Positions 8,185-16,501 of a stretch of DNA of 64,000 nucleotides are shown here, piece by piece. Origin of the DNA: Afipia sp. (GTDB lineage Bacteria; Pseudomonadota; Alphaproteobacteria; Rhizobiales; Xanthobacteraceae); NCBI GenBank assembly GCA_017308575.1, contig JAFKEQ010000003.1:620001-684000 (forward strand), read 5' to 3'. The notes under the pieces are model-generated. The model had not been told where the DNA came from, ran no database searches, and saw nothing but the letters and a program-made list of their open reading frames with translations. The translations under genes were made by a program, and so were the position numbers. The stretch's first letter is position 1. Each line of letters opens with the position of its first letter.

Positions 8185-8987
8185 CCAAGCCTCCCGTCGA
8201 TCCGACAAAGGCGCTGCGCACCGCCGCCACCGTCCTGCTGCTGCGGGAAGGCGGCAGCGGCATGGAAATCTTCATGGTGCAGCGTAACCGCGAGATTGAG
8301 TTTTCATCCGGCGCGCTGGTGTTTCCGGGTGGCAGTCTCGATCCCGGCGATACGGAGATCGCTGGGGACACGGCGCTCGTTCCGCGGCGGGGTGAACTCG
8401 ATGTGGATGCGGCGGCGATCCGGATCGGCGGAATCCGCGAGACGTTCGAGGAAAGCGGCATCGTGCTGGCGCGTCCGCACGGTTCGGATGTGCTCGCTCC
8501 AGCGGCGCAACTGGCTGCCCTTGAATCGCAGCGCAAGGCGCTTGATGCGGGTGAAGTGAGCTTCGCGGACATTCTGCGCCAGCATGGGCTGCTGCCGGCG
8601 ATCGACTTGCTGGTGCCGTTCGCGCACTGGATCACGCCGGTGAACCTGCCGAAGCGTTTCGACACGCATTTCCTGCTGGCGATGGCGCCGGCCGATCAGA
8701 TTGGCAGGCATGACGGCAACGAGTCGGTGGATTCGGTCTGGCTGTCGCCGAAGGAAGCGCTTGCGGCTGCTGAGTCGGGCCGGTTCAATCTGCCGTTTCC
8801 GACCGTCCGCAATCTGATCAAGCTCGACAAGCTTGGCACGGCGCAGGCTGCAATCGATTTCGCGCGCAGGACGCCAGTGGTCACCGTCGTGCCGGAAATG
8901 AGCCGGACCGAGAGCGGTGCGACCCGTCTGCGGATTCCCATCGAAGCAGGCTATGACGGCGACGTCTTCGAGATGATGCGGCCGTAA
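8181..8987 (+). CDS. Nudix hydrolase, NUDT19/RP2-like with split Nudix box
   Basis: The 268-residue protein has the Nudix glycine pair early (VFPGGSLDPGD) but the catalytic helix only after an insertion of about 30 residues (IRETFEESGIVL, fitting REUxEExGU). An insertion before the helix is typical of the NUDT19/RP2 group, some members of which hydrolyse CoA or acyl-CoA. Placement at the end of a CoA-thioester operon, overlapping the aldolase gene by four bases, fits CoA or acyl-CoA pyrophosphohydrolase activity. That assignment is inference. Confidence 0.85.
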   Translation: MTKPPVDPTKALRTAATVLLLREGGSGMEIFMVQRNREIEFSSGALVFPGGSLDPGDTEIAGDTALVPRRGELDVDAAAIRIGGIRETFEESGIVLARPHGSDVLAPAAQLAALESQRKALDAGEVSFADILRQHGLLPAIDLLVPFAHWITPVNLPKRFDTHFLLAMAPADQIGRHDGNESVDSVWLSPKEALAAAESGRFNLPFPTVRNLIKLDKLGTAQAAIDFARRTPVVTVVPEMSRTESGATRLRIPIEAGYDGDVFEMMRP

Positions 8988-9047
8988 GGCAAGAGCGGTT
9001 TCACTATCGTCAGGCGGCCGAGGCGGATTCGACCCGAGATATTCGTC

Positions 9048-9830
9048 ATGAGCTTTCCTCCGCGCCGGATCGTGTGTCTTACGGAGGAAACCGTGGAGAC
9101 GCTGTACCTGCTTGGCGAGCAGGACCGCATCGTCGGCGTTTCGGGTTATGCCGTGCGGCCACCGCAGGTCCGGCGCGAGAAGCCGCGCGTTTCTGCTTTC
9201 ATTTCCGCCGACATTCCCAAAGTGCTCGCGCTCGAGCCTGATCTCGTCTTGGCATTTTCCGATCTGCAGGCGGAGATTGTCGCCGATCTGGTACGGGCAG
9301 GTGTCGCGGTACACGTTTTCAATCAGCGAGATATTGCGGGCGTTCTTGCGATGATCCGCACGCTCGGCGGCCTGATCGGTGAGGCGGCGAAGGCGGACGC
9401 GCTGGCGGCGCGGTTTGAACACCGGCTGGCGGAGGTCGCGGCGCGAACGCGACCATCGCGTCCGAAGGTCTATTTCGAGGAATGGGACGATCCGCTCATC
9501 AGCGGCATCGGCTGGGTTTCGGAACTGATTTCGATTGCCGGTGGCGACGACATCTTCTCGCGTCTTGCCAAACAGAAGGCCGCGAAGGATCGGATCGTTA
9601 CGCCTGAAGCCGTGATTGCGGTCGACCCGGACATCATCCTGGCGTCATGGTGCGGCAAGAAGGTCGTGCCGGATAAAATCCGTCAGCGGCCGGGATGGAC
9701 TACGATCGCGGCGGTGCGGAACAAGCGGATCGTCGAGATCAAGTCCCCGCTGATCCTGCAGCCGGGCCCGGCCGCGCTGACCGATGGCCTTGACGCCATT
9801 GTCGCTGCGCTTTGGGGCGGGGAACGATAG
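9048..9830 (+). CDS. BtuF/FecB-like substrate-binding fold protein without signal peptide
   Basis: The 260 residues match the periplasmic-binding fold used for vitamin B12 and ferric siderophores (RIVCLTEETVETLYLLG at the start, LEPDLVLAF, then PEAVIAVDPDIILASW). A BtuF would normally begin with a signal peptide; here the conserved domain starts at residue 7 after MSFPPR. The start is near GAGATATTCGTC and no longer in-frame extension carries a hydrophobic leader. No ABC permease or ATPase is adjacent. It may be a cytosolic cobalamin-binding protein; function unproven. Confidence 0.8.
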   Translation: MSFPPRRIVCLTEETVETLYLLGEQDRIVGVSGYAVRPPQVRREKPRVSAFISADIPKVLALEPDLVLAFSDLQAEIVADLVRAGVAVHVFNQRDIAGVLAMIRTLGGLIGEAAKADALAARFEHRLAEVAARTRPSRPKVYFEEWDDPLISGIGWVSELISIAGGDDIFSRLAKQKAAKDRIVTPEAVIAVDPDIILASWCGKKVVPDKIRQRPGWTTIAAVRNKRIVEIKSPLILQPGPAALTDGLDAIVAALWGGER

Positions 9831-9873
9831 GTAGGAGCGGCCCGGCCGCGTGGGTCCTTTTCAATCAGGCCAG

Positions 9874-9890
9874 ATCGTATTAATGACGAT
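9874..9890. promoter_or_regulatory. Candidate LysR-type operator upstream of oxyR
   Basis: ATCGT-N7-ACGAT forms a perfect 5-bp dyad of the ATC-N11-GAT (LysR box) type 16 bases before the oxyR start, with further CGAT half-sites downstream. This would suit autoregulation. It is not the classical ATAG-N7-CTAT OxyR motif. Confidence 0.35.
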
Positions 9891-9906
9891 TGTCCGATAA
9901 GAAAAG

Positions 9907-10818
9907 TTGATCGATATGGTCTCGCTCAAGCAGCTCCGTTATTTCGATGCCGTGGCCAAGGCTGGCCATTTCGGCAAGGCGGCGGAACGTTGCTCGGTCA
10001 CGCAACCCGCGCTTTCCATGCAGATCCAGGAGCTTGAGAAATCGCTCGGCATCCAGCTTCTGGAGCGCAGCCGCGGGGGCGTGCTGCTGACCGAGGGCGG
10101 CAGGGAGATCGCCCAGCGCGTTGCGCGGGTGCTGGGCGACGTGCGGGACATTGTCGATTTCGCGCGGCGGCAGAGCGGCGTGTTGTCAGGCCCGCTGGGG
10201 TTCGGCGTCATTCCCTCGGTGGCCCCTTACATCCTGCCGCGTCTCTTGCCGATGGTCCGCGATGCATTTCCGGATCTCGATCTGCATATTCGCGAGAGCC
10301 AGACCCAGTCCCTGATCAGCGAACTGATCGAGGGGCAGCTTGACGTGTTGATGCTCGCGCTGCCGCTTGAGCATCCGGACATCGAAACTCTTCGCCTCTT
10401 TGACGACCGCTTTCTGCTGGCGATGGCGAAATCGCATCGCATGTCCAGCCGCGTGCGCGCGACACCGGATATTCTCGAAGGAGAACGGTTGCTACTCTTG
10501 GAAGAGGGACACTGCCTGCGCGATCAGGCGCTGACGTTCTGCAGTCTGCAGCGCATCGACAATATCAACACGCTCGGAGCATCCAGCCTGTCCACGCTGG
10601 TGCAGGTGGTGGCGAACGGGCTCGGCATGACGTTGCTGCCGGAAATCGCAGTGCCGCTGGAAACCCGGCACGGTGACATTCATCTGGTGCGTTTCGCGGA
10701 TCCGGAGCCGCAGCGTGTCATCGGACTGGCGTGGCGCAAGAGTTCGCCGCGCAAGCGGCAATTCGCCGAACTCGGGGAGTTGATCGCAGCAGCGGCAAAG
10801 ACCGGCTTGCAGCAGTAA
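9907..10818 (+). CDS. oxyR: LysR-type peroxide regulator OxyR
   Basis: The 303-residue regulator has an N-terminal winged HTH (AAERCSVTQPALSMQIQELE) and a LysR effector domain. The redox pair of OxyR is intact: C203 and C212 in HCLRDQALTFC, nine residues apart as in E. coli C199/C208. H2O2 oxidises these to a disulfide and switches DNA binding. The TTG start at 9907 gives an N-terminus similar to alphaproteobacterial OxyR; an ATG at 9916 is possible. No catalase gene is adjacent, but a peroxiredoxin lies at 21887-22552. Confidence 0.92.
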   Translation: MIDMVSLKQLRYFDAVAKAGHFGKAAERCSVTQPALSMQIQELEKSLGIQLLERSRGGVLLTEGGREIAQRVARVLGDVRDIVDFARRQSGVLSGPLGFGVIPSVAPYILPRLLPMVRDAFPDLDLHIRESQTQSLISELIEGQLDVLMLALPLEHPDIETLRLFDDRFLLAMAKSHRMSSRVRATPDILEGERLLLLEEGHCLRDQALTFCSLQRIDNINTLGASSLSTLVQVVANGLGMTLLPEIAVPLETRHGDIHLVRFADPEPQRVIGLAWRKSSPRKRQFAELGELIAAAAKTGLQQ

Positions 10819-10839
10819 CGACATCCGCGTTGTTGCAGT

Positions 10840-12225
10840 TTACCTGCCGCCGTCATTCCACGCGATCAGCGGCGTGCCGAAGGCTCTGCTCCACACGGTC
10901 AGGAAGCGCGGAAACCACGAATGCGCGATGGCGCCGCGATAGGCCCATGTACGGTATTGCAGGCCGTTTTCGGACAGCAGTTCCTGATATCCGCCATGCG
11001 TTTCCGTGGCGTGGTGGATATGGTGCAGGATTTCGCGGGCATAAGGCCTGTACGTCTCGACCCCGGAGAGTTCATCGTAGTCGAGCATGCGGTCAGCGAA
11101 TTCGACATTGAATGTCGGCCATGCCGAGCGGCCCTGATACGATGGCGTGGCGATCCGATGGATCAGCTTCTTGCGCGGATTGTCCGCTGACACGAAGAAG
11201 TGGAAGGTATCCGGAATCCGAAAGCGTGGCTCGGCGAGGATGAAGTCGGTGGTCGCGCTGAACAGCGCGCGTTCGGCCTCGTTTCTGAAATCCCAGAATC
11301 CGTGCTGCACATTGACGAAATCGAGCGCGATCGAGAAAGCGGGCGCTTCCGTCTTGCAGTCGAGGCTATGGGTGATGTAGCCATCGCGGCCGAACAGGTG
11401 AAGCAGTTCGGTTTTGTATTGCGCGAGACTGCGCCCGAGAATCGTCACCAGCTCGCTTTCATCGATGATGCCGAGCCGGATGCTCTGCTGGAACGTCGCA
11501 TAGACGCTGGCATTGGTGACGAAACGCAGTCGCTCCGCGCGGGTGTCCGTCGCGGCCGAACGGGGCGCGCGGACGTCGCAGAGCAGGGTCTGGATGCCGC
11601 TGTCCTCGTAAGGTTCGAGACTGCTTGCAAGATCGAGTACCGATCGCTTCAAGTCTGCACGATAGTCGGCCAGCAATGCGTGGCCGGTCTCGGCCGCCAC
11701 CGCGAGGTCCGCATAAGGTGAGGGGCGCTCACCCGCGCGCACGATCTGCTCTAGTCCCCCTTGGATGCCGAGAAGCGTGTCTGACGGCAGCGCGAAATAG
11801 TTGGCGCCGATATAGCGATTACGCTTCACGGGAATAAGCGTCGTGGTGATGATGCCGGAACGCACCGCGCCCAGCATCAGGCGCACGCTCTTTTCCAGCA
11901 GTCTGACCCGGCGTGCCGCATCGTCTGAATCGATGATGGTCTGCGGATCGAGAACGTCGGGATAGAACCAGGCGAAGTCTCGCGGATAATAGGCCGACGC
12001 ATGCGGCGCACCCGTTACCAGAAACGCTTCCCGCGCGGAAAAGGCGCTGTTCATCGAGTTGCGGTAAAGCTCTTCGATCTTCGCAGGCGCATAATAGGCC
12101 CGGCGCAGGAAACGGTCGGAAAGAAAGTTGGTGGCCTGCAGGCAGTTGGCGATGCAGGTGGCGACAAGGCCCTGATAAAACCTGTGCTCGGAGATTGAGG
12201 GCAGAAGCCCTTCATTGCCGCTCAC
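10840..12225 (-). CDS. Unrecognised protein, possible alpha-helical glycosidase-like fold
   Basis: The protein has 461 residues if it begins at the GTG at 12225, which has AGGGAG at good distance; an in-frame TTG at 12330 would add 35 residues. No signal peptide or membrane segment is evident. It is rich in aromatic and acidic motifs such as YYPRDFAWFYPDV near residue 78, HGGYQELLSENG and AHSWFPRFLTVWSRAFGTP near the C-terminus. Alternating helices with W/Y/D/E motifs resemble six-hairpin glycosidases, but this is only an impression. It converges on oxyR with 21 bases between stops and has no same-strand partner. Function unknown. Confidence 0.8.
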   Translation of the reverse strand: MSGNEGLLPSISEHRFYQGLVATCIANCLQATNFLSDRFLRRAYYAPAKIEELYRNSMNSAFSAREAFLVTGAPHASAYYPRDFAWFYPDVLDPQTIIDSDDAARRVRLLEKSVRLMLGAVRSGIITTTLIPVKRNRYIGANYFALPSDTLLGIQGGLEQIVRAGERPSPYADLAVAAETGHALLADYRADLKRSVLDLASSLEPYEDSGIQTLLCDVRAPRSAATDTRAERLRFVTNASVYATFQQSIRLGIIDESELVTILGRSLAQYKTELLHLFGRDGYITHSLDCKTEAPAFSIALDFVNVQHGFWDFRNEAERALFSATTDFILAEPRFRIPDTFHFFVSADNPRKKLIHRIATPSYQGRSAWPTFNVEFADRMLDYDELSGVETYRPYAREILHHIHHATETHGGYQELLSENGLQYRTWAYRGAIAHSWFPRFLTVWSRAFGTPLIAWNDGGR

Positions 12226-12495
12226 CGTCGTCTCCCTCGCCGTTGAAAGTAGGGCCTGAATAGCTTGCCGGTGCGATTCGGCCGAAGCGCCATATCGGCG
12301 CAGGCACCGCAGCCGAGCAAAGTTCGGCAAGCCATGCCCAAAGATGCCTCCGTTGGCAATTTAAAACGGCGACATTCGACTGTCATAATTCGCACATTGC
12401 CGTGCGATGGGCTTTTGGCGCGGGCCGGGGACAATCGAATCCGGGGCATTTTCGGGGTGGATTTCACGGCATCCTTGGTTATGGTGCGCCGATAA

Positions 12496-12572
12496 GCGCT
12501 CCTAGCTCAGCTGGATAGAGCATCGGATTTCGATTCCGAGGGTCGGGAGTTCGAATCTCTCGGAGCGCGCCA
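12496..12572 (+). tRNA. tRNA-Arg (anticodon TCG)
   Basis: A full cloverleaf of 77 bases: acceptor GCGCTCC (12496-12502) pairs with GGAGCGC (12562-12568), D-arm GCTC/GAGC, anticodon stem TCGGA/TCCGA with anticodon TCG at 12530-12532, T-loop TTCGAAT, and an encoded GCCA 3' end. It reads CGA codons. Confidence 0.97.
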
Positions 12573-12781
12573 TTTTCCCGTCAGCCGATTTTGGATTTCC
12601 GCCTTGCGGTGGCGGCGATGTGCCATGGCGTTTCGCTGGCACACAACATTCCAATTCACTTTACACGCTGTGCACTGCAAGACGCGTGGCGTTCGCTGCA
12701 ACGCGCAACATGGTTTCGTTGACGGCTTTTAGATCAGGTCTAACATTCATGCAGGCCCCTGAGAGGCCATCGGAGGAATGC

Positions 12782-14956
12782 ATGAATTGTCTTGCAACCA
12801 AGGCTGCCCGCCGGCACGACCCTGCCGATGTCACAACAACCCAACGCTCGCCGTTGGGTTTTTTGATTCTTGCGTCCGCGTTTGCGGCGTTTTCCTTTTC
12901 GACGGCGTTCGCGCAATCGCCGCCGAAAGGATCACCTGAACATATCAAGGCGGTGACGTCGAAGGTGGATGAGGCTGCGATCAAGGCCAACGCGGCAACG
13001 TCGAACGACTGGCTGAATTACGGTCTCGACTATGGCGAGACGCGTTACAGCAAGCTCAATCAGGTCAACGACGGCAACGTCAAGAATCTCGGCCTGAAGT
13101 GGTCCTACAATCTCGAGTCCATCCGCGGCGTTGAATCGACCCCGCTGGTGGTTGACGGCATCATGTACGTCACCGCGTCATGGAGCGTGGTGCATGCGGT
13201 GGATGTCCGCACCGGCAAGCGCATCTGGACATTCGATCCCGGCGTCGATCGGTCCAAGGGCTATAAAGGCTGCTGCGACGTCGTGAACCGCGGCGTCGCC
13301 CTGTACAAGGGCAAGGTCTATGTCGGCGCCTATGACGGGCGGCTTGTCGCCATCGATGCGGCGACCGGCAACAAGGTCTGGGAAAAGGACACCATCGTCG
13401 ATCACAGCCGGTCTTACACCATCACCGGCGCGCCGCGCGTGGTGAAGGGCAAGGTGATCATCGGCAATGGCGGCGCTGAATACGGCGTGCGCGGTTACAT
13501 CAACGCCTATGATGCAGAAACGGGCGAACTGGCGTGGCGCTGGTACACCGTGCCGGGCGATCCGTCGAAGCCTTACGAAGATGAATCGATGGAGAAGGCC
13601 GCGAAGACATGGGATCCGGCGGGCAAGTACTGGGTCAGCGGCGGTGGCGGTACCCCGTGGGACACCATCACCTACGATCCCGATCTCAATCTGCTTTACA
13701 TCGGCACCGGCAACGGCTCGCCGTGGAATCGCAAGCATCGCAGTCCGGCGGGCGGCGACAATCTTTACCTCGCATCGATCGTCGCGCTGAATCCCGACAC
13801 CGGAAAATACGTCTGGCACTATCAGGAAACGCCCGGCGACAACTGGGACTATACCTCGACCCAGCCGATGATCCTCGCGGACATCAATATCGACGGCGCG
13901 CCGCGCAAGGTGATCCTGCACGCGCCGAAGAACGGCTTCTTCTTCGTCATTGACAGGACCAACGGCAAGTTCATCTCGGCGAAAAACTTCGTCGAAGTGA
14001 CCTGGGCCACCGGTTACGACAAGGACGGGCGGCCGATGGAAGTTGCCGAGGCGCGGGGCGATGCGCCGTTCGATGCCGTTCCTGGACCGTACGGTGCGCA
14101 CAACTGGCACCCGATGTCCTTCAATCCGCAGACCGGCCTCGTCTATCTGCCGGCGCAGCACGTGCCGATCAACCTGACCTCCGAGAAGGAGTTCAAGTTC
14201 AACGAGGTTGCGCCGGGCAAAGCGCAGAGCGGCACCGGCTGGAATCTCGGCTTCTCCGTCAATGCGGTGCCGCCCAAGAGCAAGCCGTTCGGCCGCCTCA
14301 TTGCGTGGGATCCGGTGAAGCAGCAGGTGGCTTGGGCGCACGACTTCGCCTCGCCGTGGAATGGCGGCACGCTGACGACGGCGGGCAATCTTGTGTTCCA
14401 GGGCACGGCGGACGGACGCTTCGTCGCTTATAACGCGAAGACCGGTGAGCAGCTCTGGGAGGCGCCGGTGGGGACCGGCGTGGTCGCGGGACCTGCGACC
14501 TATACGGTCGATGGCGTGCAATATGTGTCCATCGCCGTGGGGTGGGGCGGCGTCTACGGCGAGGCCGCGCGCGCGACCGATGTCGAGATGCCGGGCACTG
14601 TCTTCACCTTTGCCATCGGCGGCAACGCCAAGCCCCCGGTCTTCGCAAAGATGGCGCCGCTGAAACTCGTGGAAGGCGTGGCCTACAAGCCCGAGGACGT
14701 CGGCCCCGGCACGCTGCTCTATGTGTCGCACTGTGCGTTCTGTCACGCGGTTCCCGGCGTGGACAAGGGCGGCAACATCAAGAACCTCGGCTACTCCAGT
14801 CCGGAAACCATCGGGAACCTGAAGAACATCGTCTTCAAGGGGCCGTTCATGGACAAGGGCATGCCGGACTTCACCGGCAAGCTCTCCGACGATGAGGTGA
14901 CCAAGATCGCGGCGTTCATTCAGGGCACGGCGGACGCCATCCGCCCGAAGAAGTAG
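12782..14956 (+). CDS. Quinohemoprotein alcohol dehydrogenase (PQQ plus cytochrome c, type II)
   Basis: The 724-residue exported enzyme oxidises primary alcohols in the periplasm with PQQ and passes electrons to its own heme. The ATG at 12782 has GGAGG five bases upstream. A signal peptide ends near residue 43 (STAFAQ). The beta-propeller holds the vicinal disulfide C164-C165 (KGCCDVVNRG) and the catalytic Asp at 356 (DNWDYTSTQP). A C-terminal cytochrome c domain has C651-A-F-C654-H655. The +2 residue after the catalytic Asp is Thr rather than Asp, which suggests a Ca2+ rather than lanthanide enzyme. It closely resembles the Comamonas testosteroni qhADH from memory. No pqq genes are nearby. 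Confidence 0.95.
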   Translation: MNCLATKAARRHDPADVTTTQRSPLGFLILASAFAAFSFSTAFAQSPPKGSPEHIKAVTSKVDEAAIKANAATSNDWLNYGLDYGETRYSKLNQVNDGNVKNLGLKWSYNLESIRGVESTPLVVDGIMYVTASWSVVHAVDVRTGKRIWTFDPGVDRSKGYKGCCDVVNRGVALYKGKVYVGAYDGRLVAIDAATGNKVWEKDTIVDHSRSYTITGAPRVVKGKVIIGNGGAEYGVRGYINAYDAETGELAWRWYTVPGDPSKPYEDESMEKAAKTWDPAGKYWVSGGGGTPWDTITYDPDLNLLYIGTGNGSPWNRKHRSPAGGDNLYLASIVALNPDTGKYVWHYQETPGDNWDYTSTQPMILADINIDGAPRKVILHAPKNGFFFVIDRTNGKFISAKNFVEVTWATGYDKDGRPMEVAEARGDAPFDAVPGPYGAHNWHPMSFNPQTGLVYLPAQHVPINLTSEKEFKFNEVAPGKAQSGTGWNLGFSVNAVPPKSKPFGRLIAWDPVKQQVAWAHDFASPWNGGTLTTAGNLVFQGTADGRFVAYNAKTGEQLWEAPVGTGVVAGPATYTVDGVQYVSIAVGWGGVYGEAARATDVEMPGTVFTFAIGGNAKPPVFAKMAPLKLVEGVAYKPEDVGPGTLLYVSHCAFCHAVPGVDKGGNIKNLGYSSPETIGNLKNIVFKGPFMDKGMPDFTGKLSDDEVTKIAAFIQGTADAIRPKK

Positions 14957-14980
14957 CGCCGCCGCGATCCTGAGCCATCC

Positions 14981-15004
14981 GGGCATCCGCTACGGCGGAT
15001 GCCC
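14981..15004 (+). terminator. Hairpin after the alcohol dehydrogenase gene
   Basis: GGGCATCCGC and GCGGATGCCC form a perfect 10-bp stem with a TACG tetraloop, 24 bases after the stop. No clear T-run follows, so it could be a Rho-assisted terminator or an mRNA end-stabiliser. Confidence 0.5.
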
Positions 15005-15205
15005 GTTCCATGCTGCGGCTCGGTTGGCCGGAGTGTACCTGACATCGATGAAATTTGAATAAAGTCAGTAATTTAGCTGATCTGTCTGCGTGGAATCGTC
15101 CGCGGGACCATCATGCTTAACGGTTTTCCAACACAGTCCCGCCAGAGTCTTGGTGTTGGTGAGAGTCGCTTGCGCCGACGTCCGCCACGATCCGCTGAAA
15201 ACCGA

Positions 15206-15655
15206 ATGCGAAGTGCCGTTTTCCTGTCTGTCCTGTTGTCGCTGGTGGCGTCGCTTCCGGCACGCGCCGACCTGCGCATCACGCGCGATCACGGCGGTTA
15301 TGTCGAGGAATACAAGGCGAAGTACCAGCGCATTCGTGCGCGCGGAGAGCGCGTCATCATCGATGGCATCTGCAATTCGGCCTGCACGCTGGTGTTCGGC
15401 ATCGTGCCGCTGAACAAGATCTGCGTGACCCCGCGCGCCAGCCTTGGCTTCCATCAGGCCTATTACGACAAGGCCTGGACGTTCGGCATCAAGGTCACCA
15501 GCGCAGAGGGGACATCGGACCTGATGTCGTATTACCCGGCGCCGGTGAAGGCGTGGATCGCGCGGAACGGCGGCCTGACCACCGATATGAAGAAGATCAA
15601 GAACGGCAGGGATCTCTGGCAGATCGTCGATCCGTGTCCTGAAGAGTTCTTCTAA
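15206..15655 (+). CDS. Exported ClpP/crotonase-like protein (COG3904-type)
   Basis: From the ATG at 15206 the 149-residue protein starts with a signal peptide (MRSAVFLSVLLSLVASLPARA) and continues into a short ClpP/crotonase-like core: VIIDGICNSACTLVFGIVP holds the Ser-Ala-Cys motif of the COG3904 family, followed by a GFHQAYYD segment that may bear the His. An upstream in-frame ATG at 15113 would bury the signal peptide. The family is periplasmic and of unknown substrate. No same-strand partner is adjacent. Confidence 0.75.
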   Translation: MRSAVFLSVLLSLVASLPARADLRITRDHGGYVEEYKAKYQRIRARGERVIIDGICNSACTLVFGIVPLNKICVTPRASLGFHQAYYDKAWTFGIKVTSAEGTSDLMSYYPAPVKAWIARNGGLTTDMKKIKNGRDLWQIVDPCPEEFF

Positions 15656-16054
15656 GAGACGACCGGTTACATACACCGCTTTCCAGTCGTCCCTGCGAAA
15701 ACGGGGACCCGTTTCTTTTCACGCAGCTATGTCGTCATCCTGAGGTGTGCGCGGGCTCGTACCTCAGGATGACGGCGCTCCGCTTTTCACGGCGACGACA
15801 TTGTGAGTGCTGTGCCCCGGGCGCGATGCAGCGTGTAACGCTGCTTCGCAGAACCGGGACCGTAACATAAACCGCATTCGTAACGGCCCCGGTTCGGCAA
15901 CGCACCGCTTCGCGCTACGTCCGGGGTACGCGGCAGATTCTCCGATTCAATTGTCAAACAGCCACGTCGATTTGCGCATGTCATTCACGCATGCATCATC
16001 GTCCCCGCACTGTGCGAGTTTTCTCTTCCTCACTGCGCCCCAAGTGAGGGGCAT

Positions 16055-16128
16055 GGAGCGCCGCAAGGCGCAAAGGATATTGGTTCGCTTCCTCTGCGAA
16101 AAGGAAGCGCGTCGCCTCGCGGCGCTCC
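16055..16128. other. Nested hairpin within repeat block, possible structured RNA
   Basis: GGAGCGCCGC at 16055-16064 pairs with GCGGCGCTCC at 16119-16128 and the stem continues with AGGCG/CGCCT. Inside it CGCTTCC and GGAAGCG form a second stem. It is flanked by about 200 bases of non-coding sequence that looks less random than the surrounding repeats. Confidence 0.45.
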
Positions 16129-16392
16129 ACATGCGGCGATTTTGGGCGAGGGGAGCGTTCTTCCGGGACAGGACGGGCGTTTCCGCCTCCGATCCAGCGA
16201 CTTTCGCCGCCTTCATCCTGTCCGCGTCCAGCCACTGAAGGCAGAGCCACGTAGTTGGCCCGGTCGCTGACCCCAGCCTCCAGAAAGCGCCCCTCGCGAA
16301 CAGGACACGGCGAACTTAAGCGCGATTCAGAACGCGGGGATCGCGATCCCCATCACGAAATGTTGCAGCGGCTGCTCGCTGGTGACGGTATT

Positions 16393-16501
16393 CGTCGTTG
16401 CGAGCGAAGCGAAGCAATCCGGATGGGATGTCGACAAGCGAAGATGGATTGCTTCGTCGCCATAGCGCGTCGAAGACGCGCTATGGCTCCTCGCAATGAC
16501 G
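16393..16501. repeat. GCGAAGCAATCC-type palindromic element with internal 12-bp stem
   Basis: The outer arms are CGTCGTTGCGAG and CTCGCAATGACG, with repeated AAGCAATCC/GGATTGCTT segments inside. An internal perfect stem CCATAGCGCGTC (16460-16471) and GACGCGCTATGG (16475-16486) has a GAA loop. Such elements recur in this bacterial group. Confidence 0.75.

Noticed and set aside
12496..12572. tRNA-Arg as a possible integration site
   Set aside because: No integrase gene and no direct repeat of the tRNA 3' end was seen nearby; downstream is an ordinary metabolic gene.
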